Part shown: in pieces, positions 1 to 12,678 of the stretch
How the letters are laid out: each line of letters opens with the position of its first letter
Numbering within the stretch: position 1 is the first letter of the stretch
Assembly (NCBI GenBank): GCA_016946835.1
Contig: JACVTC010000097.1
Coordinates: 506,001 to 570,000, forward strand
Direction of reading: 5' to 3'
Origin: Neocallimastix lanati (nom. inval.)
Taxonomy: Eukaryota; Neocallimastigomycota; Neocallimastigomycetes; Neocallimastigales; Neocallimastigaceae
Length of the DNA: 64,000 bases
Translations under genes and position numbers: made by a program
The notes under the pieces: model-generated
Databases searched by the model: none
Told to the model about the DNA's origin: nothing
What the model saw: only the letters and a program-made list of their open reading frames with translations

Positions 1-520
1 TTATTGAATAATATTAATCTTTAAAATGATTGTTATCACTTTTTTTTTTTATTCAATAAAAATTTAAAAATAATCATTTTATATATATATATATATTAAT
101 TATATATATATAAATTTATTAATTGTTAGATTTGGATTAATTATATTATTAATATAAATAAATAAATTTTATTATAATAAATTAATAATTTATTATATTT
201 GCTAAATTTATTTAAAATATATAAATTATATATAGAAATTTATTAAAATTTAGAAAAAAGTTTTGTATATATATATATATATATATATATATTTTTTTAT
301 TTGGTATCCATTTTTAACATTAAAAAAACGTTAAAAGTGAAATATTTACGATTAATTAATTTGAAGTAAAAAAAAATTTTACATTAGAAAGAGCAAATGT
401 GATTAAATAAATTTAAGTTCTTTTATATTAAATTTAGGTGGTACAATATAGTAAGATAGTTATAATTTCACGTGAAGGCTAAAAGATGAGGGTGAAATGA
501 GAATTACACTTGATAAACCA
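1..520. other. AT-rich non-coding segment
   Basis: Almost pure A/T with TA-dinucleotide runs near 80-115 and 265-290. No reading frame with protein-like composition was seen. Around 420-520 the sequence becomes slightly less AT-rich and may belong to the decayed gene that follows. Confidence 0.5.
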
Positions 521-558
521 GATATATATCATATAAAAAATATAGAAATAGTAGTAGT

Positions 559-1047
559 AGTCATGGTGAAAAATGTTATCTAATACTAATTAATAATTAT
601 TGTATTCAAGATAATTATAATTTTAGTACGGTAAATTATATTGTTGAATTTTTTAATTATAATGACAAAATAGATTATATAATTGATTATATCTAAATAA
701 TATAATTTTAGATATTTAATGGAATATGTACAAATTTTAAATTTATAATTAACATATTGTATTTCCATAAATTGCACTACTGATTCAAAATGTTTATATA
801 ATAAATATTATAAAAAAATATTGCATGTACAGCACATTGAGATGATATCTATAAACAATCTACATCATTTTAATCGGAAGTTTATATATATATTGTGGCA
901 AAGCATATAGTGATCCATGTAATAATAATGATGAATGTTATTCTAAAAATAGTACAAACAATGAATGTCAATTTCAAAATAACGGCTCTTCAGATTCTGA
1001 TAGTGTAGAGGGAATTATAATAATAGCCTATTTTTTAACATTTTTTT

Positions 1048-1089
<42 letters not shown>

Positions 1090-1131
1090 TTTGTTAGTAT
1101 TATTTTGTTATTACAAAAATAAAAATAAAAT
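559..1131 (+). pseudogene. Relic of a Cys-rich membrane protein
   Basis: Two stretches read like protein in otherwise AT-only DNA. From 559 to 696 a frame beginning SHGEKCYL has two spaced cysteines and ends in TAA. From 894 onward a second frame reads CGKAYSDPCNNNDECYSKNS, followed by further Cys, Ser and Asp residues, then a hydrophobic stretch (VEGIIIIAYFLTFFF) that runs into a 40-base poly-T tract. This order, a Cys-rich ectodomain next to a membrane segment, resembles a surface protein. There is no start codon, the two parts are separated by non-coding sequence, and the poly-T has swollen the membrane segment. I therefore call it a relic. The family is not recognised. It could also be the last exons of a gene that begins outside the window. 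Confidence 0.4.
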
Positions 1132-1866
1132 AAATAATATATAATAAGCTTATAATAAGCTATTATTATTATTTTTATTTTTTAATTTTTCAAAAAATAA
1201 CTATTAAATTATAACTATTTTTTATCAATAGTATCCAAAATATTCTTTTAATGATTATTATAGTTTTTAAAAATAAATAATATTAAATTATATTCTAAAT
1301 GTGTTATATTATTATATTATAACTATTAAATCTACATTTATTTAATATAAATTAAAAATAATATTTAAAAAATATAACAAAATATACAATTCAAATATTT
1401 AGCTATTGATATAACTTTTTGATAATTAATCAAACTATAGTTATTTATCTAACAATAGTTTGGTTTATTAAGTTTAGTTTCAGTTTATTGTATATAATGG
1501 TTTTATTTGATTTATAAGTTTAAAATATAGTTAGATTGTTAGGATAAATATTGAATTAATAGTAAGATATGATTAGTGAGTTTATGATATTAGTTAGATA
1601 TTGAGTAAGTTTTGATAAGTTCAATAATTTATAGATTATATTGAGTAATTTATACAAATTACAATTCAAAATTAATTTTTACAATACGTAACATAGTGTT
1701 TAAGAATGCAGTATTATCTATTTTGTAACATCACATTACATAAAATACTTTAATAGTATATATGAACATAATAATTAATATTCTATTATTTATTAACCAT
1801 TAATAATAATATATTTATATATATATAGCAAATTATAAAATACAGAAAGATAACAACAACAACAAC

Positions 1867-1904
<38 letters not shown>

Positions 1905-2183
1905 TTATGAATTATTAATTTTATTCCTATATTTCAAATTTTTATATTTTGATAAAGTTAAATGATATACTTCTTTTTAAATTTTTTATTTATTATTAAT
2001 TATATAATTAATCATCAAATAATAATCTTTTTAAAAGAAGTAAAAAATGAAATATATAGACTATGAATATATACAATATATATATATTAATTTTTTAAAT
2101 CATTTATATTAATTTATAAACATTATAGTAAATCAGTATAAATTATATTTATTAATATTATATTTTAACTATTAAAGGGTATT

Positions 2184-2214
<31 letters not shown>

Positions 2215-2223
2215 TTATTATTA

Positions 2224-2255
<32 letters not shown>

Positions 2256-2813
2256 AAAGATAAAACATAAAAAGATAATAGTCTAACACATATTCTAGAT
2301 TGCATTATTAAACAATATTTTTAATTTTTAAATGAACTTATAATATTAAATATATTAAAAAAAAAGTATATAATAATATATATATATTTATTATATATTA
2401 ACTAATAACTCTCTTTTTATTAATTTATTATTATTATAATTATATATGACAAGAGAATTATCATTACTTTAAAAATTTATAAAATAATATAAGATTAATA
2501 ATAAATTTATTTTATTACGTCCTTATTGTTATTTCAAATAAAATATTAATTAAGACAATTAATTAAGAAAAAATTAATACTTAAATGAATTTAAAATAAG
2601 AATATAAATATTATATATATATAATACTATTTAATTTCAACCTTTTCTCATATTTATATAAAAAATGTATTTTTAAGGTTTTTTATTTTATTATTATTGT
2701 TACTACTATTATTTATTCTTCTATTTTTTTTTCTTTTTTTTTGTATTTATTTATAATAACAACAAATACTTTTAATTAGTATTTTACGAAAAATAATTTA
2801 ATTCATTGTTTTT
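1132..2813. other. AT-rich intergenic region
   Basis: No coding region seen. It contains an (AAC)n/(AAT)n microsatellite at about 1852-1900, a (TTTA)n run at about 2185-2215 and a T/A homopolymer junction at 2226-2258. The stretch at about 1440-1740 is somewhat less AT-biased and has LTR-like ends (TGTTAG at 1537, TAACA at 1693), but no target-site duplication. Confidence 0.5.
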
Positions 2814-3347
2814 TTAATATTTTTTACTAGAGTTAGACTTCTTTCTACCTTTCGAATCATTATCAGGGACAGTAATAATAAAGTCAGTACTTGAGGAATT
2901 ATAATTATAATCTATACTGTCCTCTTGTGAAATGGCCGGTTCTTTTAATTTTGCTTCTTTTAATTCATCCATACCATAGCTATTAAGATTACTATTACTA
3001 ATATTTGTCATACTACCTTCCTTATTTTTTTTTTCTAATTTTTTTTTCATTTTTTTTTGTTTCCTCTTTTCAATATATTTTGGTCTTAAACATACGAGAG
3101 TATGAATAAAGCATACTAATACAAGCATACCACCTAAAGAACAAAGAAATACCATTAATTTTAATTTGAAATGATCTTCTTTTTTTTTTTTAACATATTC
3201 AATTTCAATAGATCCATATGTGGTATCTATATTTGATTTTACTGTTTCATTATTTCTTGGTTCAATGTGTGATAATGTTTTTGAAATTATTAAAAATAAA
3301 TAAATAAAAATATTGAAATAATGTTTATTATTTATCATTTTGAGCAA
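2814..3347 (-). CDS. Hypothetical single-pass membrane protein
   Basis: Single-exon 177-aa protein of unrecognised family. Residues 1-26 look like a signal peptide: a short polar start, the hydrophobic core FNIFIYLFLII, then SKTLS. A short polar ectodomain follows (about 27-60, with an NET glycosylation sequon at 33-35). One strong transmembrane helix lies at about 63-87 (LMVFLCSLGGMLVLVCFIHTLV). The cytoplasmic tail begins with a very basic Lys/Arg stretch (RKQKKMKKKLEKKNK), a positive-inside stop-transfer, and ends in a Ser/Asn/Asp-rich region. The layout predicts a type I surface protein. A second Met at position 4 could be the real start. Base composition and codon use match the host genes nearby. 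No intron is needed. Confidence 0.6.
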   Translation of the reverse strand: MLKMINNKHYFNIFIYLFLIISKTLSHIEPRNNETVKSNIDTTYGSIEIEYVKKKKEDHFKLKLMVFLCSLGGMLVLVCFIHTLVCLRPKYIEKRKQKKMKKKLEKKNKEGSMTNISNSNLNSYGMDELKEAKLKEPAISQEDSIDYNYNSSSTDFIITVPDNDSKGRKKSNSSKKY

Positions 3348-3801
3348 TTTATTTTTCTTTTATTATGTATTTTTTTTTTTTTTTTTTTTTTTTGCTTTGT
3401 TTTTGTTTGGTTTATTTTGTTATGTTATGTTTTGTTTTGTTTTTTTTAATGAATTTCAATATTAATTTTTTAAAAATAATTAGATTATTTATAAAATCCA
3501 ATAAATTTATTATATAAAAAATATTATTAAAAATAAAATACTGATGTATTTAGTTCAAAATATACAAGTTTTATTTTAGAATAAATATATATATATATAT
3601 AATACCTTACTATAATATTTACAATAATTATTAATAAAAAATATAAAAATATAATATAATGAAATAAAATACTTTATTTTTGTGAAAATTAATTAATACA
3701 TATTATACAATATCAATAATTAAAAAATAAAAAATAATAGTAATCATTTCATTAATAATTTTTTTAATGTTATTATTTTTTATTATAATATTAAATATCT
3801 T

Positions 3802-3841
<40 letters not shown>

Positions 3842-4316
3842 TTAATTATTATTTAGGATTTAATGTATAATCCAATTTTATATAATTTAGTTTATTATCT
3901 AATTGAATTGAATATATATCACTCATATATTATTTAATTTAATTTTTTTCCTGTTTTTTATTTTATTTTTATTTCTATTTATAGTTTAGAGTTTATTATA
4001 ATAATATTATATTTATTACAATAAATTATTTGTATAATAAATTAAATATTAATTCATACATAATAGTAATTATTTATGATACTTTAAAAATATATTTTTT
4101 TCTGTAAAGTGATATATTTTTAATAATAATGAACATTCAACAATAATTTATTTAGATGTTTATTTTTTTTAATACCTTTTATAGAGAATATTAATAAAAA
4201 AAAAAAAAATTAAAAATAAAAAGTCAATATTAATTCAAATATAATTTCTTTAATAATATAATAATAATAATAATAATAAAAAGTTTAATATTATTAAATT
4301 ATATAAAAGAGCGACC

Positions 4317-4348
<32 letters not shown>

Positions 4349-4691
4349 ATAAAAATATTATATATATATATTTATTTATTAAATTGAATTTAATAAAATA
4401 AAATAATAGATTTTGATTTATACAACATTATATTTTATCAAATTAAATTTATAAAAATTAAGATTTTTATATTTTATTTTTTATATATTAATATTATAAT
4501 AATTAAAAAAATTTATATTAAATATAGGTAAAGTAGGTATAAAATTTAAATCACGATAATAACATTTGTATATTCTGTATAAAATATTATAATAAATATA
4601 CATATATATATATATTTTATTTTCCCTATTTCATATATATATATAAATATAAATGAAAATAATAATAAATTCTTTAAAATTTATTTTTGTA
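3348..4691. other. AT-rich intergenic region
   Basis: Lies between the membrane-protein gene and the 3' end of the MAU2 homologue, both on the minus strand. It holds poly-T runs at 3367-3392 and 3805-3836, a poly-A run at 4317-4344 and an (AAT)n run near 4258-4280. No gene seen. Confidence 0.5.
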
Positions 4692-4878
4692 TTAATAACG
4701 AAGTACTAATTCATTCGTTTTTTGTGATGCTAATTTAGCATGATAATTTCCAATAATATGTTGGTATTGAATATTAATTTTTTCATATTCTTGACTTTCT
4801 TTAATTTTATTAACATTTTTATAATATTCTATATTTGTTAAAATTATTTTTTATATAAAATTATTATTAGCAATAAAT

Positions 4879-4911
<33 letters not shown>

Positions 4912-6719
4912 TATATATATATATATATATTATTTACTATCATAAAATAAATTTTTATGTTCCAAATAATTTTCTTTTTATTTTAATTTTACCTTTCAAT
5001 ATATTTGTAATGATATAAGAGAAATATATCATTTGATTTTTTCTTGAAATTAAATAAGCTGTATAAAAGATTTCTTCGGATTGTGGTGGGTTAATAATAT
5101 ATAGATTTAACCCTAATACCAATAGAGCATATACTTTTATATGTGATGATCCGGTATTTTCCATTATTTTAATTGATTCAAATAAATTGGTTCTTTTAAG
5201 AAGAAGAAAAAAAAATTTTTATTTTTTTATTTATTTATTTAAATTTATATTAATTATTAAATAATTAAAATTAATAAATTTAAATGATACCTCGATTTTC
5301 TTAGCTCTTTATTAAATGTATAAGCCATACTTTTTAAGACTAATAAAGATAATTTAAATTGACTATCATCTACATTACCAATTAAACGAGTTACTTCAGA
5401 TTCCTTATTTAAAATATTAATTTTAAATTATTTAAATTTTATTAGCATAACATATTTTATATTATTTATTATATAAAATTATATATATATAGTTTTATTT
5501 AATTATAATTTACCATATTATTATTATTTAATTTTCCATTGCTTTTATTTAACAATATTAAATTGATTTTTGCTAATAAGGCAACATTACTATTTTTATT
5601 TTTTCTTTCTATCATCTAAAAAGTATATATATATATATATATATATTATATAATATTTATATATGTTAACAAATAAATAAATATATTTTAATAAAATTAT
5701 TATTTTATTTTTTATTTTTTATTTTTTATTTTTTTTTATTTTTTTTTTTTATTTTTTTTTTTTTATTTTTATTTTTATTTTTATTTTTATTTTTTTTTAA
5801 TAAAAGTACCTTAATTGCGTTTTGATACCAAGTTTCAGCATTTTCTACATTCCCTAATGAATGATTTAAATAACCCAAATACAATGCTAATTGTTGATTT
5901 TTATTACTAACTTCAGTTGTTTTAACAGGAACTGTTGCAAATTCATTTATGAACTTTATTAAATCATTTTTTTTTATGGTTTAAAGAAATAATTTTAGAA
6001 AATAATATTAAATAAATAATTATTTTAATAAAAGTAAATAAATAATATATCATAAACTTACATTAAAAGATCTTAGATAATCACAACGATTAATTAACAA
6101 TGATATTATTTCTTTAAGTAAATTTCCTTTTTGATTGATACACCATTCTTTATAATCCTCTATATCTTCATAAAATAAAAAATTTTCTTTTTCTTTTTTT
6201 ATCAGTATTATTAATATTTTTTAATATATTTGTTATTAATAATTAACATATTTTTAACAATTATATTTATTATTATTATATTTATTATTATTTTTGTTAT
6301 TATTATATTTTAATAAAATTTTATTAACATTTTTAATCTACTTACTATCTAAAACAAGAGCCACTATTATATAAATAAACAATACAAAATAATAATAAAA
6401 TTAAAATAAATAAATAAATTAATATATATATGTAAATTATTAGAAAATTGATATATATAAGAACAATCTTTAAATAAAATAAAATGAAATAAAATAATAA
6501 TTATAATAATAATAATATTATTATTGTATACTTACACTGAATATTTGAAATTTCTTTTTCTAAATATTTTAAAACTTCTTTAGATTCTGTTTTAAATTTT
6601 AATTTTCTTGTTAAAAATAAAATGTATGAATATAACTGATGTTCAGATATAAATGAAATATCTATATGATCAACTACAGGATCATTTATTGGTATCTAAG
6701 AATTATTTAAAATAAATTT

Positions 6720-6794
<75 letters not shown>

Positions 6795-9700
6795 ATTAAC
6801 ATTAGATAAATTAATAAATTTTTTTTTTTTTTTTTAAAAAAAGAAAAAAGTTATTATATTATTACTAATTAAACAAATTAAATATAAAGTTAAAAAGTTA
6901 TTATCATTATTTTTTTATTACATCACAAAATGGCATTGCACTTGGAATAATTTCAGAATATTTTTTATTTATTTCATAGATTTGATTTAAATAATTATGT
7001 GCCATTTTTAAATTATTAAGTTTATAATAACCGTATGCTTTAAGAACATAATCATACATCAGGTAAATTAAACTATTTTTATAAGGGAAAGTTGGAATAA
7101 TATTTTCATCTTGATTAGTAAATACAAATTTTATAATAATATCCAATAAATTATCAATTTGTCTGAAGGAATTTTCCATTTCTTCATAATTTTTATTATT
7201 TATTAGATATTGAACTTTATATAATAATAATGCAATCATAATTTCTATATCTACATTTTCCAATGCTTTATTAATGATAGTATCAACTTCATTTAAAAAT
7301 TCATGCTTATTTAAGTTATATAATCGATTTAATGCTTTCAATTGGAAATAATAATACCAATACACATTTCTTTCTAATAAAGCTTCATTTGAAGCTTGCT
7401 TAATTAGTCCATATAAATTTGTTTCATTCATTGTTTTGCTATTGTTTTTTTCACTAATTTTTATATGAATATCTATAATTCTGTATTTCAAATCACTGCA
7501 ATTTAATTTTTTACAAAGCATATATGCCTTTTGAATATGCTGTTCTGCTTCATAATAATTATCAGTATAAATATATAAGATTTCACCTAATTTAAATCTG
7601 GTTTTTGCTTCAACTTTTGGTGTTATAAGTTGTTTACAAATTGGTGAATTTAAAATTGATAGTAAGCATTTAATTGCTGTTAAAATTAGATTTTGAATTT
7701 TTATTTGATCAGATGGATCTGTAGTTAGTGAAATTAATTTTTGAGCCTCATGAATATATTCCTCTGAGAATGACCAAAGAATTACATGAAGCGGTATCTG
7801 TACTTCTTCACTTGCTTCATGCTCTACCTTACTCTGATTATTAATTTCTGAAGATAATTCATTTTGAGAATTGGTATTGTTTTGGTTCCCAAGTGCAGCA
7901 TCTTGTTTTTGTTCTAAAGGTTGTTGCTTTATTTTTGGTTGCTCAAGTCTCTGTTGTTCTAACTTTTGTTTTTCTATTTTTTGTTTTTCTAATTTTTGTT
8001 GTTCCAATTTTTGTTGTTCCAATTTTTGTTGTTCCAATTTTTGTTGTTCCAATTTTTGTTGTTCTAATTTTTGTTGTTCTAATTTTTGTTGTTCCAATTT
8101 TTGTTGTTCTAATTTTTGTTGTTCCAATTTTTGTTGTTCCAATTTTTGTTGTTCCAATTTTTGTTGTTCCAATTTTTGTTGTTCCAATTTTTGTTGTTCC
8201 AATTTTTGTTGTTCCAATTTTTGTTGTTCCAATTTTTGTTGTTCCATTTTTTGTTGTTCCAATTTTTGTTTTTCTAACTTTTGCTGTTCTAATCTCTGTT
8301 GCTCTAATCTCTGTTGTTCTAATCTCTGTTGTTCTAATCTCTGTTGTTCCAATTTTTGTTGTTCCAATTTTTGTTGTTCCAATTTTTGTTGTTCTAATCT
8401 TTGTTGTTCTAATCTTTGTTGTTCTAATCTTTGTTGTTCTAATCTTTGTTGTTCTAATCTTTGTTGTTCTAATCTTTGTTGTTCTAATCTTTGTTGTTCT
8501 AATCTTTGTTGTTCTAATCTTTGTTGCTCCAATTCTTGTTGTTCCAATTTTTGTTGCTCTAATAATTGTTGTTGCTGTTCATTTTGTGTTCTTATACGTT
8601 TTCTTCTTTTAATAACTTGGCCTGAATGTTGTTCATTTGATACATTTAAATTATAACCATCAGATACTTTTTGAGAATTTAGATGTTGTTGTTGAGATAA
8701 ATTTGAATACGAAATTGAAGATTGAAACATATTATTTTGATCACTTGTTGGTGTATTTGGATATGAAGGCAAGAACGACTGGCTTCCCATTTTCTGTAAA
8801 TAACCAAGGTTATTATTATCGTTAATATTATTTTGTTGATATTGATTGCTAGTTGCTACTGAAGGTGTATTATTATTACTATTATTACTTATATATTGAC
8901 CTGACGATGAATTGTCAATATAAGTATTTTGATTTTTTGAATTTACATTTTGAGATTGCTGATGAGATTGACTAGAAACAGATAAATTTGTATTTTGATT
9001 TTGAATGTTTTGATTATTTTGTATAGAATAATTCATTTGATTGGATCTTGTTTTAAAACTTTGGGAATAATATTGATTAGCTTGTCTTTGATCTTGTTGT
9101 TGCTGAGAATAACCATATGGAGAATTAATTTGATGTTGTTGATTTTGATAATATCTCTGTTGTTGCTCTTGTTGCTGCTGTTGCTGTTGATACTTCCTTT
9201 TTTGTTCTTCCTGTTGACGTTGAAACTTAATTCTTTGTTCTTCCTCTTGCTGTTTTCTAAGTTGCATTTGTCTTTGCTTTTCTTCTTCTTGTTGCTTCTT
9301 TAATTGAATTTGCCTTTGTCTTTCTTCCTCTTGTTGTTTTCTAAATTGAATTTGTCTTTGTCTTTCTTCCTCATGTTGCTTTTGTAATAGTAATTTTCTT
9401 TGTGATTCTTCTTCTTGTTGCTTTTTTAATTGTAATTGTTGTTGTTCTCGTTGTTGCTGTTGATACTGAAATTGACGTTGTTGTTCTTCTTCTTGTTGCT
9501 TTTGTAAATGATACATACGACGTTGTTCCTGTTGTTGTCGTTGAATTTGATATTGTTGTTGTTGTTCTTTTTCTTGTTGTTGCTGAAGCTGCATTTGCCT
9601 TTTTTGTTCCTGTTGTCGTAAAATTTGTACTCTTCGTTGTTCTTCCTGTCTTAATAATTGTATTTGTCTTTGCTTTTCCTGTTCCTGCTGTATTTGATAT

Positions 9701-10074
9701 TGATATTGATATTGCTTTTGTTGTTGATATTGTAATTGAGGTTGCTGTTGTTGTTGTTGTTTAATTTGATATACTCCTTGTTGTGGCTGTTGCTGTGGTT
9801 GTTGAGTTTGCTGTTGTTGGTAATTTTGGTACATCTGATTTTGCATTTGATTTTGATAATTATATTGAACTGAATTATTTCCTTGTTGAGACACCTGAAT
9901 CTGTATTTCATCCACTGGAACGTAAGAATTATAATATGTATTTCTATTATAATTATTCATCTGCTGATCGACCTGTTGTCGCTCAGAATAACTTACATTA
10001 TTGATCATATTAACATTTTGATTAGAATTTTGATTTAAATTCCAATTCATATATTTATTATTATAATTCATCTT

Positions 10075-10077
<3 letters not shown>
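4692..10077 (-). CDS. MAU2: MAU2/SCC4 cohesin-loading factor homologue
   Basis: MAU2/SCC4 is the TPR partner of NIPBL/SCC2 and helps load cohesin onto chromatin. Exon 1 (6922-10077) encodes about 1,052 residues: a Gln/Asn-rich N-terminus, a charged Q/E/R coiled coil, an LEQQ[K/R] tandem repeat at about 505-735, and from about 761 the TPR-like helical start of the family (LGEILYIYTDNYYEAEQHIQK). I trace at least seven further exons with good splice sites: 6536-6695, an 18-nt micro-exon at 6346-6363, and coding blocks near 6070-6210, 5815-5970, 5515-5610, 5292-5410 and 4955-5190. The last block ends at the stop codon at 4692-4694. They encode further TPR helices (ALYLGYLNHSLGNVENAETW). Without the Q-rich extension the size is about 600-640 residues, normal for MAU2. 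The family call rests on recalled conserved spacing. The exact borders of the small exons are inferred. Confidence 0.78.
7921..8560 (-). repeat. 15-bp minisatellite encoding LEQQK/LEQQR
   Basis: About 40 tandem copies of a 15-base unit (on the plus strand roughly TTGTTGTTCCAATTT) sit in frame inside exon 1 of the MAU2 homologue. Blocks of LEQQR flank or alternate with blocks of LEQQK, and C/T differences in the second codon mark sub-blocks, so the array probably grew by unequal exchange in segments. Expansion keeps the frame because the unit is a multiple of three. The plus strand is also open across the array (CCSNF repeats), which is a by-product of composition. Confidence 0.9.
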
Positions 10078-10117
<40 letters not shown>

Positions 10118-10744
10118 AAGAATATAAATGTGTATATTAAATTAATTACTGTTTATTACTGTTTATTTTCTCTTCTATTTACTTCTAATACTTTTTAATA
10201 ATTTAATTATTTATTTAAATTTAATATTATATTGAAATATATATATATATATCTAAATATATAAAAATATAATTATTATTAATTTGAAATTTCATTCATC
10301 TTTTTTAATTTTTAAAATTCATTATAATTATTTATAAGAAATAAATAATATATATATATATCATTTCTAAATATAGACTTGTTTTATCATTAATAAATAA
10401 GTTTAATATCCATATAATATATATATTTATAAATTTTTTAAAATTTAAAAATTTAATAATAATTAATTTATTATATATACAATTTTATATTTATACTTTT
10501 TTATAAACCTATATCTACAAAATATATATATATCTAATTTTTTATGTCAATTAAAATTTATGATTTGATTTATACTATTATAAATTTTATTTTGTCGAAT
10601 TTTATATTTTTTATTATTTTCAAAATTTTCAAAATATTACATATAAATAAATAAATTATATATATATATAAAAGAAAACTATCTGATGTTATTTAAATTA
10701 AAAAATTAATTTAATTTTTTTTTTTTTTTTAGGATTTTTGTATA
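10078..10744. other. Upstream region of the MAU2 homologue
   Basis: An A-tract of about 38 bases (10076-10114) directly abuts the start codon of the minus-strand MAU2 gene, so its 5' leader would be poly-U/T on the sense strand. The rest is A/T only, with TA runs. No separate gene seen. Confidence 0.5.
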
Positions 10745-10749
10745 TATCT

Positions 10750-10921
10750 ACATATATTATGCCTTTCTTTTACTCATACCGTATAAATATTTATATACAT
10801 TGTAAGTAAAATCAAGAGCGGTATAATATTCAATAAATATAGGTCACCATAAGCATATATAATGTATCGATCAACCACAATAGTTACTAATTGGTCATAA
10901 CCAGTTCGATAATTTATCATT
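10750..10921 (-). pseudogene. Unidentified coding relic
   Basis: This patch is markedly less AT-rich than its surroundings. On the minus strand it reads MINYRTGYDQLVTIVVDRYI, continuing to a Tyr-rich stretch. After a one-base frame change it reads IEYYTALDFTYNVYKYLYG and ends SKRKA before a stop. Both halves look like real protein but lie in different frames. No upstream exons are visible in the homopolymer and (ATT)n DNA beyond 10925. I do not recognise the family. It may be the last exon of a decayed membrane-enzyme gene. Confidence 0.35.
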
Positions 10922-10931
10922 ATTCAAAATA

Positions 10932-11136
<205 letters not shown>

Positions 11137-11554
11137 TAAAACATTATTTTTTTCTAAAAATAATAATAAATAAAAAATAAAAAATTAATTTTAATAAATA
11201 AATTATTATTAATAAATTACTTTGAAAAAAGATTATTTTAAGTATTTGATTTTATACATAAATAAATTAATTTAAAATTATTTTAATAGTTAAAGACAAA
11301 ATTTTATAATTAAAAATTCAATAAATTTATAATTATATATGTAAATCTATATTTAAATTTATCATTAATTATTGGTTAATATAATAGGAATAAATATGGG
11401 AGGAATATATATAATAAAGGTCTATATTAATATATGTTTAATTATTTTAAAATTTAAATATAATAGGAAAGAATAATATATATAATATATATATTATAAT
11501 ATATATAGAATATTAAAATATTAATTTTTTGAAATTTAATGTTTTCAAAATATA
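11137..11554. other. AT-rich intergenic region
   Basis: Downstream of the ASH2 homologue stop codon. No gene, RNA or structured repeat seen. Confidence 0.5.
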
Positions 11555-12607
11555 TTAATGATTTATAAATATAGCACTATCCATTTTTTCAAAAGTGTCA
11601 TTCATTTTAACTTCACTATCATTTACACTTTTAGGTTTTTCATGATTTATTAGAATTTGACTATCATCACAATAAACCATACTACTATTTTCTTGACTGC
11701 TCTGAATTGAATTTTCTATTATATTACTTAAGTCAGTTTCCATATTTGATAATTCAAATAATTTTGGATTATATATTTTATTATTATCAATATTAATGCT
11801 TTCATCTTCATTCTTAATTTTAATTATGTTATCCTTTCCATTAAAGTTGATTGGTAATGGTGATATCTTCTTATCTTGAAGTTTTTTATTATCATTTAAT
11901 GAATCATTATCTATTGATTTAGTAGACATTGATAATCCTGTGTTACATTTTGAAATTTTAATATTTGAAATTCTATTGGTAATATTAGATTCAGATTTAC
12001 TAACCTTACAATCATCATTAGAAATCTTTCTCTTTTTACCAACTATACCATTTATATTATTACTATCGTTATTATTATTGTTGTTTATCGTTTTTCTCTT
12101 TTTTAACAATGGATCATTAATATAATCATTATTATTACTATTACTGTGGTTCTTAGTATCATAACTAATAGCAATATAATATTTTTGTTTATTATAATTT
12201 TTGTTATCTTCAAGTGAAACTTCATTAATAATATCATATAAACTTTCCTATTTTATTCAAAATTAATATTTAATTTTAATGATTTATTATTATTATTGAT
12301 GTTGTTATTGTTGTTGTTGATGATTTTATTATTATTATTATTATTATTATTACCTCAATTTGAACTTCATCATATCTATCACATAATGGTTTCCAATTTT
12401 CTTCTATATCATTTGGTGGATATTTAAACTCTGGTCCAAAATTTAATGTAACAGAACCTCCTTTAAATAACGATACAGATGGATAATATCCTAAGGAGCC
12501 ATCATCATCTTATATATTATTTTTTGACAAAAAAAAATTAGTAAATTTATTTAATCAAATTAAAAAAAATATAATATTAAAAAATTAAAAATAAATTCTT
12601 TAAAAAC

Positions 12608-12678
<71 letters not shown>

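Noticed and set aside
1537-1693. Solo-LTR-like segment (TGTTAG...TAACA)
   Set aside because: Flanking bases (TTAGA and TAGTG) do not form a duplication, and there is no similarity to the 152-bp LTRs beyond TGTTAG.
7871-8656. Long plus-strand open frame of repeated CCSNF, and a second overlapping hydrophobic frame
   Set aside because: Antisense shadows of the in-frame LEQQ[K/R] minisatellite of the MAU2 homologue.
10880-10920. tRNA T-arm-like word CCAGTTCGAT
   Set aside because: No acceptor-stem partner or anticodon arm at the right distance; the segment reads better as a protein relic on the minus strand.
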